Below are positions 1 through 8,566 of a DNA stretch of 64,000 nt, one piece after another (within the stretch, counting starts at the first letter, position 1; every line of letters starts with the position of its first letter). Under the pieces are notes generated by a model, which did no database searches, was not told where the DNA came from, and saw nothing but the letters and a program-made list of their open reading frames with translations. A program made the translations under genes and the position numbers. The stretch is from Streptomyces antimycoticus (GTDB lineage: Bacteria; Actinomycetota; Actinomycetes; Streptomycetales; Streptomycetaceae): positions 620,001-684,000 of the forward strand of contig NZ_BJHV01000001.1 in assembly GCF_005405925.1 (NCBI RefSeq). The letters are read 5' to 3'.

Positions 1-401
1 TGGACGCGGTGGCCGCACACCCCTCCCCCACCCCGTTCATCGAGGTCGAGTTGAGGGCCGAGGGCACCACCGCGGTACTGCGGGTGAGCGACACCGGTCC
101 GGGGGTGCCACCGGGGATGCGCGAACAGATCTTCACCGAGGGCTGGTCCACCAAACGGCCCGCCCGCACCGGCTTTCCGGACTCCGGACCCGATGCCCAC
201 GCGGGGCCCACCGTGGTGTCGCCACGCGGCCGGGGCATCGGACTGGCCCTGGTACGGCGGCTGGCCGAGCGATACGGAGGCATGGCCCGGGTCACCGCCC
301 GGGCGGGCGGCGGGGCGGTGTTCACCGTCGTCCTGCCCGAGGCCCTCACCGGGGACGACACACCCACTCATGAGTTCACCGCAGCAGGAGAGTCACGATG
401 A
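1..401 (+). CDS. Sensor histidine kinase, C-terminal part (5' end outside window)
   Basis: Only the ATP-binding (HATPase_c) end of a two-component sensor kinase is in the window; the reading frame is open to the left edge (first full codon at base 3). The G1 box DTGPGVP and G2 box GRGIGLALV are visible, and the protein ends shortly after the last strand (GGAVFTVVLPEAL). The stop overlaps the start of the response regulator (ATGA), so the two are translationally coupled and form a cognate pair. The CitB/DpiA-type partner suggests a CitA/DcuS-like kinase that senses a small carboxylate, but the sensor domain is not visible. Confidence 0.9.
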   Translation, partial: DAVAAHPSPTPFIEVELRAEGTTAVLRVSDTGPGVPPGMREQIFTEGWSTKRPARTGFPDSGPDAHAGPTVVSPRGRGIGLALVRRLAERYGGMARVTARAGGGAVFTVVLPEALTGDDTPTHEFTAAGESR

Positions 402-1090
402 TTGACGTTCTTGTCGTGGACGACGACTTCCACGTCGCCGAGATCAACGCCGCGTATGTGGCCCAGGTGCCCGGCTACCGGGTCACCGCCCGCGCCCATA
501 CCGCCGCCCAGGCCCTCGCGGCCCTCGAACGCACCCCGGTCGACCTCGTCCTGCTCGACCACTATCTGCCGGACGAGACCGGGCTGACCCTGGTGCGTCG
601 GATGCGCCAGCTCGGCCACCACGCCGACGTCATCATGGTGACGGCCGCCTGCGATGTGGCCACCGTCCAGGCCGCCATGCGCCATGGCGCACTGCAGTAC
701 CTGGTCAAGCCGTTCAGCTTCGCCGGGCTACGGGCCAAGCTGGACGGCTACGCGGGGTTGCGCCGCACCCTGGAGGGCGTCGGCGGGCGCGGCGAGACCG
801 GCCAGGAGAGGGTGGACCGGATCTTCGGCGCCTTCGCAGCCGCCGACACTTCCGGCCCCGCCCTCCCCAAAGGCCACTCCGCGCCCACCGTCGACCTCAT
901 ACGGCGGGTCCTGGACCAGGCCGACCAGCCGCTCTCCGCCCACGAAGTGGCGGAGCGCACCGGTATCAGCCGCTCCACGGCCCAGCGCTATCTGAAGTAC
1001 CTCGAACATGCGGGCCGCATCAGCCTCACCCTCAAGTACGGGGACACCGGCCGTCCCGAACACCGCTACACATGGGTGGCGGTGAACTGA
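398..1090 (+). CDS. CitB/DpiA-family response regulator
   Basis: A 230-residue response regulator with an N-terminal receiver domain (about 1-120) and a C-terminal DNA-binding region (about 170-226). Receiver residues are all present: acidic pocket D8-D10, phospho-acceptor D54 (LLDHYLPDE), T82 and K104 (LVKPF). The C-terminal part (HEVAERTGISRSTAQRYL) is the helix-turn-helix typical of CitB/DcuR/DpiA regulators, which usually control carboxylate uptake or catabolism. It overlaps the upstream kinase by four bases, so they are co-transcribed. The stop lies 8 bp from the convergent stop of the next gene. The target genes are not evident here. Confidence 0.92.
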   Translation: MIDVLVVDDDFHVAEINAAYVAQVPGYRVTARAHTAAQALAALERTPVDLVLLDHYLPDETGLTLVRRMRQLGHHADVIMVTAACDVATVQAAMRHGALQYLVKPFSFAGLRAKLDGYAGLRRTLEGVGGRGETGQERVDRIFGAFAAADTSGPALPKGHSAPTVDLIRRVLDQADQPLSAHEVAERTGISRSTAQRYLKYLEHAGRISLTLKYGDTGRPEHRYTWVAVN

Positions 1091-1098
1091 CGGCGCCC

Positions 1099-1917
1099 TC
1101 AGCTGGTGGCCGAGGCCTCGTACAGGCCACGGCCGGAACGCTGGGCCCGGTCCGAGGAGCGCAGCCGCTCGAGGGTGTTGCGCACCGAGTTCACATTGGT
1201 GCGGGTCTCGTCGCGGCCCAGGGCATCGTTGACCTCGGAGGCCCGCATGGGACGGCCGGCCTTGCGCAGCGCGGCCAGCACGCTGTCGGCGAGCCCCGTG
1301 GAGCGCTCGGAGGTGGTGGCCGTCTCCTTGGTGGCCTTCTCCGCGGGCTTCTCGGCGGCCTTGGTGGCCTTGGCGGGCTTCGCGGTGGCCTTGGTGGTGG
1401 CCTTGGTAGTGGCCTTCACCGTGGCCTTGGTGGCCTTGGGAGCCTTCGCCGCGGCCTTCGCGGCGGTCTTCTTGGCGGCGGCGGTCTTCTTGGCCGCCGT
1501 CTTGGTGGCCCGCCCGGTGGCCGGCGCCTTGGCCGCCTTGCCCCTGCTGCGCTGACGGCCGATGGCCGCCTTGCGCGTGGCGGCGGAGGTACGGCCGGTG
1601 GAGCCAGTGTCCTCGGCGGTCTCCGACTCGGTCTCGGCCGCGGCCTCGGTGGCCGGCTCCGCGGCCGGCTCGGCCGGGGTGGCCTCGGCCACGGGCTTCG
1701 CCACCGCCACCGGGGCGCCGTCCACGACCTGCTCCGACGCCGTGGCGATGGAGAGCGTCTGCAGGCTGCTCAGGGCGGTGCTGACCGCCTCCAGCCGCTT
1801 GGTGACGGCCTCCAAATCACCCTTGAGTGCCTCCTGTTGCTTCTGCAGTTGGGGGAGTTCGGCCTCCAGTACCTCAATGGTCGAACCCACACTGCTGTCC
1901 GCGCTCAACGCGTTCAC
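1099..1917 (-). CDS. Histone-H1-like, Lys/Ala-rich DNA-binding protein
   Basis: GTG start at 1917 preceded by AAAGGGGA, giving 272 residues. Three parts can be seen: an N-terminal amphipathic coiled coil (about 12-60, with ELPQLQKQQEALKGDLEAV), a low-complexity middle very rich in K, A and T with repeated AAKKT/KATKAT units (about 115-205), and a compact C-terminal domain (about 210-272, VLAALRKAGRPMRASEVNDA) that looks like a winged helix. The basic tail resembles eukaryotic H1 and the tail of streptomycete HupS, so I infer a nucleoid-associated role, with the coiled coil for oligomerisation. It faces the two-component pair. A longer reading back to 2076 has poor codon use and no ribosome site. 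Exact family not recognised. Confidence 0.8.
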   Translation of the reverse strand: MNALSADSSVGSTIEVLEAELPQLQKQQEALKGDLEAVTKRLEAVSTALSSLQTLSIATASEQVVDGAPVAVAKPVAEATPAEPAAEPATEAAAETESETAEDTGSTGRTSAATRKAAIGRQRSRGKAAKAPATGRATKTAAKKTAAAKKTAAKAAAKAPKATKATVKATTKATTKATAKPAKATKAAEKPAEKATKETATTSERSTGLADSVLAALRKAGRPMRASEVNDALGRDETRTNVNSVRNTLERLRSSDRAQRSGRGLYEASATS

Positions 1918-2214
1918 TTCACTTCGTCCCCTTTCTGGGCGTCTGCGCCCATCGCAGCTGTGATTATGCCTGCTGTTCAGACGGTGCGGTGCCCTGTGTG
2001 CCACTACGCAAAACAACCACACGTGTCTCAGCACCCCTTGAGAAGCCAACTTTCGGTGAAAACACACGCCTGTCACACCGCGATCGCACGGCCGATGTCA
2101 TCCGGAAGGGTGGCGCCGCAAACGCGGTGACGACGTGTCAGGCCCCGGTTTTCCGGGTGGCTTCACACGGGTGGTAGAAACACCGTACCCGTCCGAGGAA
2201 ACAGAGGTAGTCCC

Positions 2215-3183
2215 ATGAAGCTGCGCTGCGCCGTGCTCGACGACTATCAGGACGTGGCGCTGTCGGCGGCCGATTGGTCCGGTGTGCTCGACGCGGTGGA
2301 GGTGGCGCCGTTCCATGAGCACATCGCCGGTGAGGAGGCGGTGGCCGAGGCGATCGGGGACTGCGAGATCGTGGTCATCATGCGGGAGCGCACGCCCTTT
2401 CCCGCATCGCTGTTCGCCCGGCTGCCACGGCTGAAGCTGCTGGTGACCACGGGGATGCGCAACGCGTCGGTCGACCTGGAGGCCGCCGCCCACCACGGCG
2501 TCACCGTGTGCGGCACGGGCGGTGCCTCGGAACCGACCACCGAGCTCACCTGGGCGCTGATCCTGGGGCTCGCCCGCCATGTGGTGCCGGAGAACACGGC
2601 GCTGCGGGACGGCGGGCCATGGCAGAGCACCGTCGGCACCGATCTGCACGGCCGCCGTCTGGGGTTGCTGGGGCTGGGGCGGATCGGTACCCAGGTGGCG
2701 CGGGTCGGCCGGGCCTTCGGCATGGAGGTGGCCGCCTGGAGCGAGAATCTCACGGCCGAGCGCGCGGAGGCGGAGCGGGTGCGACCGGCCGGCTCCAAGG
2801 AGGAGTTGCTGGAGACCAGCGACATCGTCTCGGTGCATCTGGTGCTCAGCGACCGCACCCGGGGGCTGCTGGGCGCGGCGGAGCTGAGGCGGATGCGTCC
2901 CACGGCGCTTTTGGTGAACACCTCCCGCGCGGCGATCGTGGACCAGGCGGCGCTGGCGGAGGCGCTGCGGGAGGGCTGGATCGCGGGTGCGGGGGTCGAT
3001 GTGTTCGAACGGGAGCCGCTGCCGCCGGGCGATCCGTTCCGCTCCCTGCCGAATCTGCTGGCCACCCCGCACCTCGGTTATGTCACCCGGGACAACTACG
3101 AGCGGTTCTACGGCGATGTGGTGGAGGACATCCGCGCCTATCTGGACGGGGCGCCGATCCGCCGGCTGAGCCCTCCGGCCTGA
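2215..3183 (+). CDS. D-2-hydroxyacid dehydrogenase family protein
   Basis: 322 residues, full family length. The Rossmann signature GLGRIGTQVARVGRAFGMEV is near residue 150. Catalytic elements follow in order: Arg in NTSRAAIVD, Glu in GVDVFEREPLP and His in TPHLGYVT. The family reduces 2-keto acids or oxidises D-2-hydroxyacids with NAD(P)H; phosphoglycerate dehydrogenase is a relative, but no ACT domain is present. The start is ATG with GAGGTAG upstream. It stands alone, with about 300 bp before it, so the substrate cannot be inferred. Confidence 0.9.
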   Translation: MKLRCAVLDDYQDVALSAADWSGVLDAVEVAPFHEHIAGEEAVAEAIGDCEIVVIMRERTPFPASLFARLPRLKLLVTTGMRNASVDLEAAAHHGVTVCGTGGASEPTTELTWALILGLARHVVPENTALRDGGPWQSTVGTDLHGRRLGLLGLGRIGTQVARVGRAFGMEVAAWSENLTAERAEAERVRPAGSKEELLETSDIVSVHLVLSDRTRGLLGAAELRRMRPTALLVNTSRAAIVDQAALAEALREGWIAGAGVDVFEREPLPPGDPFRSLPNLLATPHLGYVTRDNYERFYGDVVEDIRAYLDGAPIRRLSPPA

Positions 3184-3447
3184 CCGCCCGGATCGGCGTC
3201 CTGCCTCAAGGGGGCTCATTCCAGGGCGCGTTGGGCCCATCGGGGGCCCGGCCGCCCTCGTTCGCGCATTCCACGCCCATCCACCGGTCGTCTTCCCGGG
3301 CTGAAAGCGACGCATGCCCCCGCCCGGTGGACACTATTCCGTTTCGCCTTCGTCATACCGGACAGGCTGCCTGGCACGGACAACCCATCGGCCCGCACAA
3401 CAGACCGGTGCCCGGTCCACCGACCCGGCACCGCGGACGGAGGGAAC

Positions 3448-4521
3448 GTGGCTCACAGCACACCCGGAATGCCGGCAACCGACGGGGCATCGGCCGGACA
3501 GGACGCCCTGCGGCACGGCGACGGCGGCGGCGGATCGGGGACACCGCCACCGACCCGGCGCGGCATGCTCTCGGTGGCCGCGGCGGCCGGGATCGGCCTG
3601 CTCGCCGGCTGCGGCGAGGAGTCGGCCGGCTCGCCCTCCGGAGCGGGCCCGCAAGGCTCCGGCAAGGCGGAGCGCTCCCCGTCCGCCACTCCATCAAAGA
3701 GTTCCCCCTCCCCCACCCCGAAGCCGCGGCCCGAGCTGCCCCGGGGCGGCCGGGAGCTGTCCCGCTACCGCCTGGTGGGCTACTGCGGACTGCCCGGGGC
3801 CGCCGCGCTCGGCCGGCTCGGCATCGGGGACCTCGACGACCGGGTGCGCCAGATCGAGAAGACCGCCCGCGCCTACGCCGCGGACCGCGAACCGCAGCCG
3901 GTGCTCGAACTCCTCGCGACCGTCGCCAACAGCAGCGCGGGCCCGGACGGCACCTACCGCTCGCGCACCTCCCCCGACACGATCCGCCGCTTCCACGACG
4001 CGGCCAAGCGCCATCGCGCCCTGCTGCTGCTGAACATCCAGCCGGGCCGGGCCTCGGTCCTCGGCGAGGTCAAGGCGTTGCGCGAATGGCTGGTCCACCC
4101 CGACGTCGGCATAGCCCTGGACCCGGAATGGGAGATGGGGCCGGGCGAGGTGCCGGGGAACACCTACGGCCACACCAGCGGCAAGGAGCTCACCGATGTG
4201 GCCCGCTATCTCTCCGGGATCATCGACGAACACGATCTGCCGCAGAAGCCGCTCGTCTTCCACCAGGTGGCCGTGTCCGTCGTCAGCGACCAGTCCGCGC
4301 TGCGCCCGCAGCCCGGTGTGGTGGTCATCAAGAGCGCGGACGGCATCGGATCGCCGGGCATGAAGCGGGACACCTGGCGGCAGTTGGTCAGGAACCAGCC
4401 CGAGGGCGTGCGCACCGGCTTCAAGCTCTTCTACGAGGAGGACACCGAGGGGAGCCGGCTGATGACCCCGGAAGAGGTGCTGGCCCTGCGGCCACGCCCG
4501 GATTACGTCATGTTCGAGTGA
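3448..4521 (+). CDS. Tat-type lipoprotein of unknown function
   Basis: GTG start with GGAGGG upstream; 357 residues. The N-terminus carries a twin-arginine pair (TRRGMLSVA) and a lipobox LLAGC with lipidated Cys at about residue 55, then a Ser/Pro/Thr-rich linker (about 60-92). The folded part (100-357) is predicted globular; stretches such as LLNIQPGRASVL and IALDPEWEMGPGE, with alternating strands and acidic residues, suggest a TIM-barrel glycoside-hydrolase-like fold, but I cannot name the family. It is expected to be anchored on the outer face of the membrane. It stands alone and converges on the next gene across a strong hairpin. Confidence 0.85.
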   Translation: MAHSTPGMPATDGASAGQDALRHGDGGGGSGTPPPTRRGMLSVAAAAGIGLLAGCGEESAGSPSGAGPQGSGKAERSPSATPSKSSPSPTPKPRPELPRGGRELSRYRLVGYCGLPGAAALGRLGIGDLDDRVRQIEKTARAYAADREPQPVLELLATVANSSAGPDGTYRSRTSPDTIRRFHDAAKRHRALLLLNIQPGRASVLGEVKALREWLVHPDVGIALDPEWEMGPGEVPGNTYGHTSGKELTDVARYLSGIIDEHDLPQKPLVFHQVAVSVVSDQSALRPQPGVVVIKSADGIGSPGMKRDTWRQLVRNQPEGVRTGFKLFYEEDTEGSRLMTPEEVLALRPRPDYVMFE

Positions 4522-4548
4522 GAGCGGCGGCGCGCGCCACCAACGCGG

Positions 4549-4579
4549 CCGCCCCCGGCCGGAAGGCGGCCGGGGGCGG
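4549..4579. terminator. Bidirectional hairpin terminator
   Basis: Perfect 12-bp inverted repeat (CCGCCCCCGGCC at 4549-4560 and its complement at 4568-4579) with a 7-nt loop, between two convergent genes. No T-run, which is normal for Streptomyces terminators. Confidence 0.75.
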
Positions 4580-4594
4580 CGGGAAGAGGGGCGC

Positions 4595-6646
4595 TCAGGG
4601 GCGTGGCGCCGTTTGCACGGTGAGTGGCTCATGGCTGGTGACATCGCCGGAGCCGCGGCGGGTGAAGCGCATGGCGACACAGGCACCCGCGTACAGCACC
4701 GCCACGACCAGCAGCAGCGCCTGATAGCCCGTGAGCAGGGCCAGATACTCCAGGGTGCCGCCGAACAGGGAGCCCAGCAGGTTGGCGCCGAAGGCCGCCG
4801 TGGGGTCGGAGGTCGCCGCCAGCCGGTCGGAGAAGATGAGGTTGGCGCAGAAGATGGGGGCGAAGGCCAGCGCGATCGCGGCGGCCAGCCGGGGGGCGAA
4901 GGGCAGCCCCAGCACCAGATGGGACGGGATCAGCCAGGCGATCGCGAGGCTGGCGAAGAGCATCAGCTGCAGCACGAGCTGATTGACCCGGCGCAGCCTG
5001 CGCCGCACCTCCACCGCGCACAGCACGGCGACCAGCACCCCCGCGAAGACCATGGCGTTGACCAGCCAGGTGGTGCCGAAATAGAGGGCGAAGCCGATCA
5101 CGTTCTTGGTCTCCAGCAGCATGAACGCCGCGCCGAGCAGGAACATGTCCACATAGCGGGCGGTACGCCGCAGCCGGACCCCGGTCAGCCGTACCGACAC
5201 CAGGGTCACCAGCAGGATCGCTCCCAGGACCCCGATGTAGAGGGTGGGGATGGTGCGGTGCAGCAGATACGGGAACGGATGGTCGTCGCTGGCGGCCGAG
5301 GGCACCGGGCCCGAGGGGCGCCAGGCGGAGGCGGTGCAGGACTGGTCGCTCGAGGTGACACCCGCCACCAGGATGGCCGCCTTCTTGCCTCCGTAGTGGG
5401 TGATGCAGGGGGCGTGTCCGAAGACGGAGGTGAGCGTGGAGCCGAACCGGTCGATGAGCCAGTTCTGCCGGTAGTAGTTGTACATGGCGAACGCACCGCC
5501 GGGGGCGAGGTGGCGGTGTGCCGCCTCGAATGCCTGCCGGGTGAACAGATAGCTCTCCAGGCGCAGGTTGCTCGCGCCCGACACCAGGGTCAGGGAGTCC
5601 GGCAGGGCGAGGACGACCAGGTCGTAGCGGGTCTTGGTGCGTTCGAGGAAGGCCCGGCCGTCGTTGATGTGCACGTGCACCCGGGGGTTGGCGTAGGGCC
5701 GGGCCGGATGCAGTGACGCACCGATCTCCTGCAGCCGGGGGTCGATCTCCACCGCGTCCACCCGCTGGGCGCCGTTGGCCAGCGCCATCGCCACGTCGTT
5801 GCCGTTGCCGGCGCCGATGACCAGCACCCGGCGGTGGGAGTTCCTCGGGGTTTCGCGGTAGGGCTGCTCGTACGGGGAGCCGGGCCGCCCGAGCACCTTC
5901 AGCGGGGCGATGGACTGATGCGGTACGCCATTGGCGGAGATCTTGTAGTCCCGGCTGCCGGTGGTCGGCCTGGTCACCTCGATCTTGTAGTACGGGGACC
6001 AGGAGATGCCGCTGGCCGCCGTCTCCAGCGCCAGGACGCCCACCATCAAGGCGAGCGGGACCGCATACCGGATGCTGTTGCGGCGGCCGCCGAGGGTCAG
6101 CAAGGCCACCGCGGCGAGCACGCCCCACACCACCGACGGTGCGCGCAGCCAGGAGAGCAGCGCGAAGGACACCGAACCGGTGAGCGAGCCCAGCAGGTCG
6201 TAGCGGTACGCCTCCAGCGAGGGCAGCTGACGGAACTGATCCGCCGTCATCTTCCCGATCGCCATCATGATCAGCGCGGTCAGTCCGAAGAGCACCGGCA
6301 GGGTCACCCACTGGGGCAGACCGGTGGTCTTCACGGCGGTGAAGTAGATGACCTCGCCGCTGGTCTGCCGCACCTGCACGGGGAACTCGCGCACCAGGAC
6401 GACGAGAACGGCGAGCGGGATGGGCGCCCAGCGGGTGAGCCACTGCCCGCGGCCGGCGGGCATGAGGAATCCCAGGCCGATCCCGAGGAACGAGCCCAAG
6501 AGGATGAAGTTCGAGAAATAGCTCAGATGGACGATATTGGCGCCGGTCCACCGGATCAGCGCGAGCTCGACGAAGAGCATGGTGGCGCTGGCCAGCAGCA
6601 GCCTCGCGCGCACGTTTTGCGGTCCTGGGCTGTGCTCCATGTCGGC
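4595..6646 (-). CDS. Polytopic membrane protein with spermidine-synthase-like domain
   Basis: 683 residues from a GTG at 6646 (GGA 7 nt upstream; an ATG two codons further in at 6640 is the alternative). About six hydrophobic segments (15-235) precede a cytosolic Rossmann domain with the nucleotide-binding loop VLVIGAGNGNDVA near residue 270 and acidic VEIDPRL, followed by several more membrane segments (about 480-660). This arrangement is that of the membrane-embedded spermidine synthase/SpeE-like family, whose aminopropyltransferase activity is mostly untested. No SpeD or other polyamine gene is adjacent, so the substrate is unknown. Confidence 0.82.
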   Translation of the reverse strand, partial: ADMEHSPGPQNVRARLLLASATMLFVELALIRWTGANIVHLSYFSNFILLGSFLGIGLGFLMPAGRGQWLTRWAPIPLAVLVVLVREFPVQVRQTSGEVIYFTAVKTTGLPQWVTLPVLFGLTALIMMAIGKMTADQFRQLPSLEAYRYDLLGSLTGSVSFALLSWLRAPSVVWGVLAAVALLTLGGRRNSIRYAVPLALMVGVLALETAASGISWSPYYKIEVTRPTTGSRDYKISANGVPHQSIAPLKVLGRPGSPYEQPYRETPRNSHRRVLVIGAGNGNDVAMALANGAQRVDAVEIDPRLQEIGASLHPARPYANPRVHVHINDGRAFLERTKTRYDLVVLALPDSLTLVSGASNLRLESYLFTRQAFEAAHRHLAPGGAFAMYNYYRQNWLIDRFGSTLTSVFGHAPCITHYGGKKAAILVAGVTSSDQSCTASAWRPSGPVPSAASDDHPFPYLLHRTIPTLYIGVLGAILLVTLVSVRLTGVRLRRTARYVDMFLLGAAFMLLETKNVIGFALYFGTTWLVNAMVFAGVLVAVLCAVEVRRRLRRVNQLVLQLMLFASLAIAWLIPSHLVLGLPFAPRLAAAIALAFAPIFCANLIFSDRLAATSDPTAAFGANLLGSLFGGTLEYLALLTGYQALLLVVAVLYAGACVAMRFTRRGSGDVTSHEPLTVQTAPRP

Positions 6647-7174
6647 CACGCTGTCATCCGGGACGGGGCAGGTCGAGCACCCACACGGCCCGTGCCGTCG
6701 GCCGGATGGCGGGCGTCCAAGGCATCGGGAAGCGGCCCCGGCCACTTGTCTTCCGTCCGCGCGACGCCTCGCCACCTCGCCACCGCCGAGACCGTTCGTG
6801 CAGGTCAGCCGCGTGGCTTGGGGCGTGGTGCACCGGCCGTGCGGCGTGTGGTGGCCGCGCCGCGGCACGCGGCACGGGCCTGCTGCCCGGGTCACCGCCG
6901 TACGGCATTCGGGTCATGGCCCGGCCGGTGTCCGTCACCTGCCCGGGCCAACGCCGGACGCCCACGCGGAGGAGGCGGAGCCCGAGTGGGTGGTCGTGTC
7001 GTTCGCGAACCGAGCACACCGCTGCCCGCCGAACGGCTCGGCACCCGGACATGCGCCGAGGCCGGTGCCCTGGCGGGTACGGTCGTCCGCACCACGCCGG
7101 GCACCGGCCCCGAACGGCCGGACGGGGATCCGGGGCAGGGAGAACACCGCTTCGGTCAGCGGACGTTCACCCGG
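6647..7174. other. Intergenic stretch without a supportable gene
   Basis: About 530 bp between two leftward genes. Open frames exist on both strands, but none has a convincing ribosome site, Streptomyces codon bias over its length or recognisable protein similarity. It must hold the promoter of the membrane synthase-like gene at its left end. It could contain decayed coding DNA, but I see no identifiable remnant. Confidence 0.5.
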
Positions 7175-8347
7175 TCAGCTCCTCCCGGTGGCGAAGTAGG
7201 GCTTGCACACGGTGCCCACGTAGTCCGTGGCGATCTCCAGCACCCGGCTGCCGTCCTCCGAGGGCAGCAGCGCCGAGCTGTAGTTGGGACACCAGTCGAC
7301 CACCTTGGAGTCCACCCGCACCGGTGCGGGGATCGAACGCCACGCCCCGGTGCCACCGTTGCTGTTGGTCCACACGGTGGCACCGCTTTCGGCGGCGGTG
7401 CTGCCGTCGGCGTTGTTCAGCACCTGACCGATGAGGAACAGCTTGCCCCGGGGATTGCCGGCCTCGGGGGCCCAGGCGAGGTTCGGTGTGTGGGTGAAGT
7501 ACTTGCCGTCGGCGGTTTCTGGACGGTAGCCGAGGTGAGCGGGGTCGCCCCAGTTCCAGCCGTCCTGCGAGGTCCGGTAGTGGACCACACATGAGTACTG
7601 CCCCTGGGCGGCACAGATCTCGTACGCCATGAAGTACTGGCCGCCGGGCAGCTTGCGCACGATGGGCATACCGGGCCGGTCGGAGGCGAGGTTGCTGGCG
7701 ACGGTGGCGTGGTGGCCCTCCCAGGTGACCCCGTCCGCGCTGCGGGCGGCGATCAGCTTCTGGCTGTGGGCGGGGTCGGTCTCGTCCGAGTAGTGGGCCA
7801 CCAGGCGCCCACTGGAGTCGATGGAGAACTCCGGCTCCCACAGCCCCTTGGTGCTGGGGGAGGTGGCCACGGTGGACAGATAGGACCAGGTGCGGCCCTG
7901 GTCATTGCTGCGGAAGACCCGGATGGCCATCCGGCGGTCCGGCTCGTCCTGGCCGATGGAGGCGGACCACAGCAGGGTCCCGGCGGGCATGCCGCCGACG
8001 GCCTGCGGCAGTTCGTACAGGGTGGCGCAGCATTCGCCCTGTCCGCCCGACGCCTCGGGGTCGGCCACCTCGCCCACCTGGCGGAAGGTGGCGCCGTCGT
8101 CGGTGCTCTCGTAGATGGCGCCGATCCCGTCCGAGCCGCGGAAGGTGACCACCGAAGCGAGGACGCGGCCGTTGGCGGCGCCGTTGTGCGCGAGTCGCAG
8201 GGCGCGGGGGTAGAGGCCGGTGCCGTCGCGCAGCAGGGTGCCGGAGGCGGCCGCGGCCGGGGGCGCCTGGACGGTCAGGAGCGAGCCCAGGACGGTCAAG
8301 AGGGTCAGCAGAGCGGGCAGGAGGTGTCTTCGGTACGGCGTGGTCAT
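7175..8347 (-). CDS. Secreted sialidase/BNR-repeat glycosidase-like protein
   Basis: 390 residues with a clear Sec signal peptide (basic MTTPYRRH, hydrophobic core, cleavage near AAAAS at about 33). Asp-box (BNR) motifs of the form S-x-D-x-G-x-T-W repeat through the protein: STDDGATF, SNDQGRTW, RSADGVTW and a degenerate SQDGWNW, which indicates a beta-propeller. The family includes exo-alpha-sialidases and other glycan-cleaving propellers; the substrate is not determined. A pair of CAACGTT elements just upstream suggests sugar-responsive control by a LacI-type repressor. A strong hairpin lies further upstream. Confidence 0.85.
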   Translation of the reverse strand: MTTPYRRHLLPALLTLLTVLGSLLTVQAPPAAAASGTLLRDGTGLYPRALRLAHNGAANGRVLASVVTFRGSDGIGAIYESTDDGATFRQVGEVADPEASGGQGECCATLYELPQAVGGMPAGTLLWSASIGQDEPDRRMAIRVFRSNDQGRTWSYLSTVATSPSTKGLWEPEFSIDSSGRLVAHYSDETDPAHSQKLIAARSADGVTWEGHHATVASNLASDRPGMPIVRKLPGGQYFMAYEICAAQGQYSCVVHYRTSQDGWNWGDPAHLGYRPETADGKYFTHTPNLAWAPEAGNPRGKLFLIGQVLNNADGSTAAESGATVWTNSNGGTGAWRSIPAPVRVDSKVVDWCPNYSSALLPSEDGSRVLEIATDYVGTVCKPYFATGRS

Positions 8348-8406
8348 GCACGCTCCCTCGGGAGGAGTGGTGGTGGGGGAAGAGCGGCCCGGGCCGTGCG
8401 TGGCGC

Positions 8407-8431
8407 AACGTTAAAGAGAATTTCCAACGTT
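8407..8431. promoter_or_regulatory. Paired AACGTT operator-like sites
   Basis: Two copies of AACGTT (8407-8412 and 8426-8431), each within a larger CAACGTT direct repeat and spaced 19 bp, about two helical turns. They lie 60-85 bp upstream of the sialidase-like gene. A central CG step inside an A/T-flanked palindrome is typical of LacI/GalR-family operators. The binding protein is inferred, and no LacI gene is adjacent. Confidence 0.45.
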
Positions 8432-8510
8432 GTAAATCCCTCGCGCACGCTTCCGCGAGAGCCGAGCGGGGACGAATGAGAGCCAAGCCGGGCCGAGGCG
8501 GGCACACGCC

Positions 8511-8544
8511 CCCGCCCCGTTACGCCGTGGCGAAACGGGGCGGG
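8511..8544 (-). terminator. Hairpin terminator after the SDR gene
   Basis: Inverted repeat CCCGCCCCGTT (8511-8521) and AACGGGGCGGG (8534-8544) enclosing a 12-nt loop that can itself pair (CGCC/GGCG). It lies just downstream of the stop of the leftward SDR gene. Confidence 0.7.
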
Positions 8545-8566
8545 CGGGGTGGCTGGGGCAGGCGGG

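Noticed and set aside
1072..2130. Long rightward Gly/Leu-rich frame
   Set aside because: It is the complement of the Lys/Ala-rich histone-like gene; repeats such as GLGGLGG come from its AAK/TKA codons.
2508..4724. Very long rightward frame spanning two genes
   Set aside because: It crosses the dehydrogenase and lipoprotein genes in another frame and has no family similarity; a product of high GC content.
6654..7199. Several overlapping frames between the synthase-like and sialidase-like genes
   Set aside because: Arg/Pro-rich translations, no ribosome sites and no similarity.
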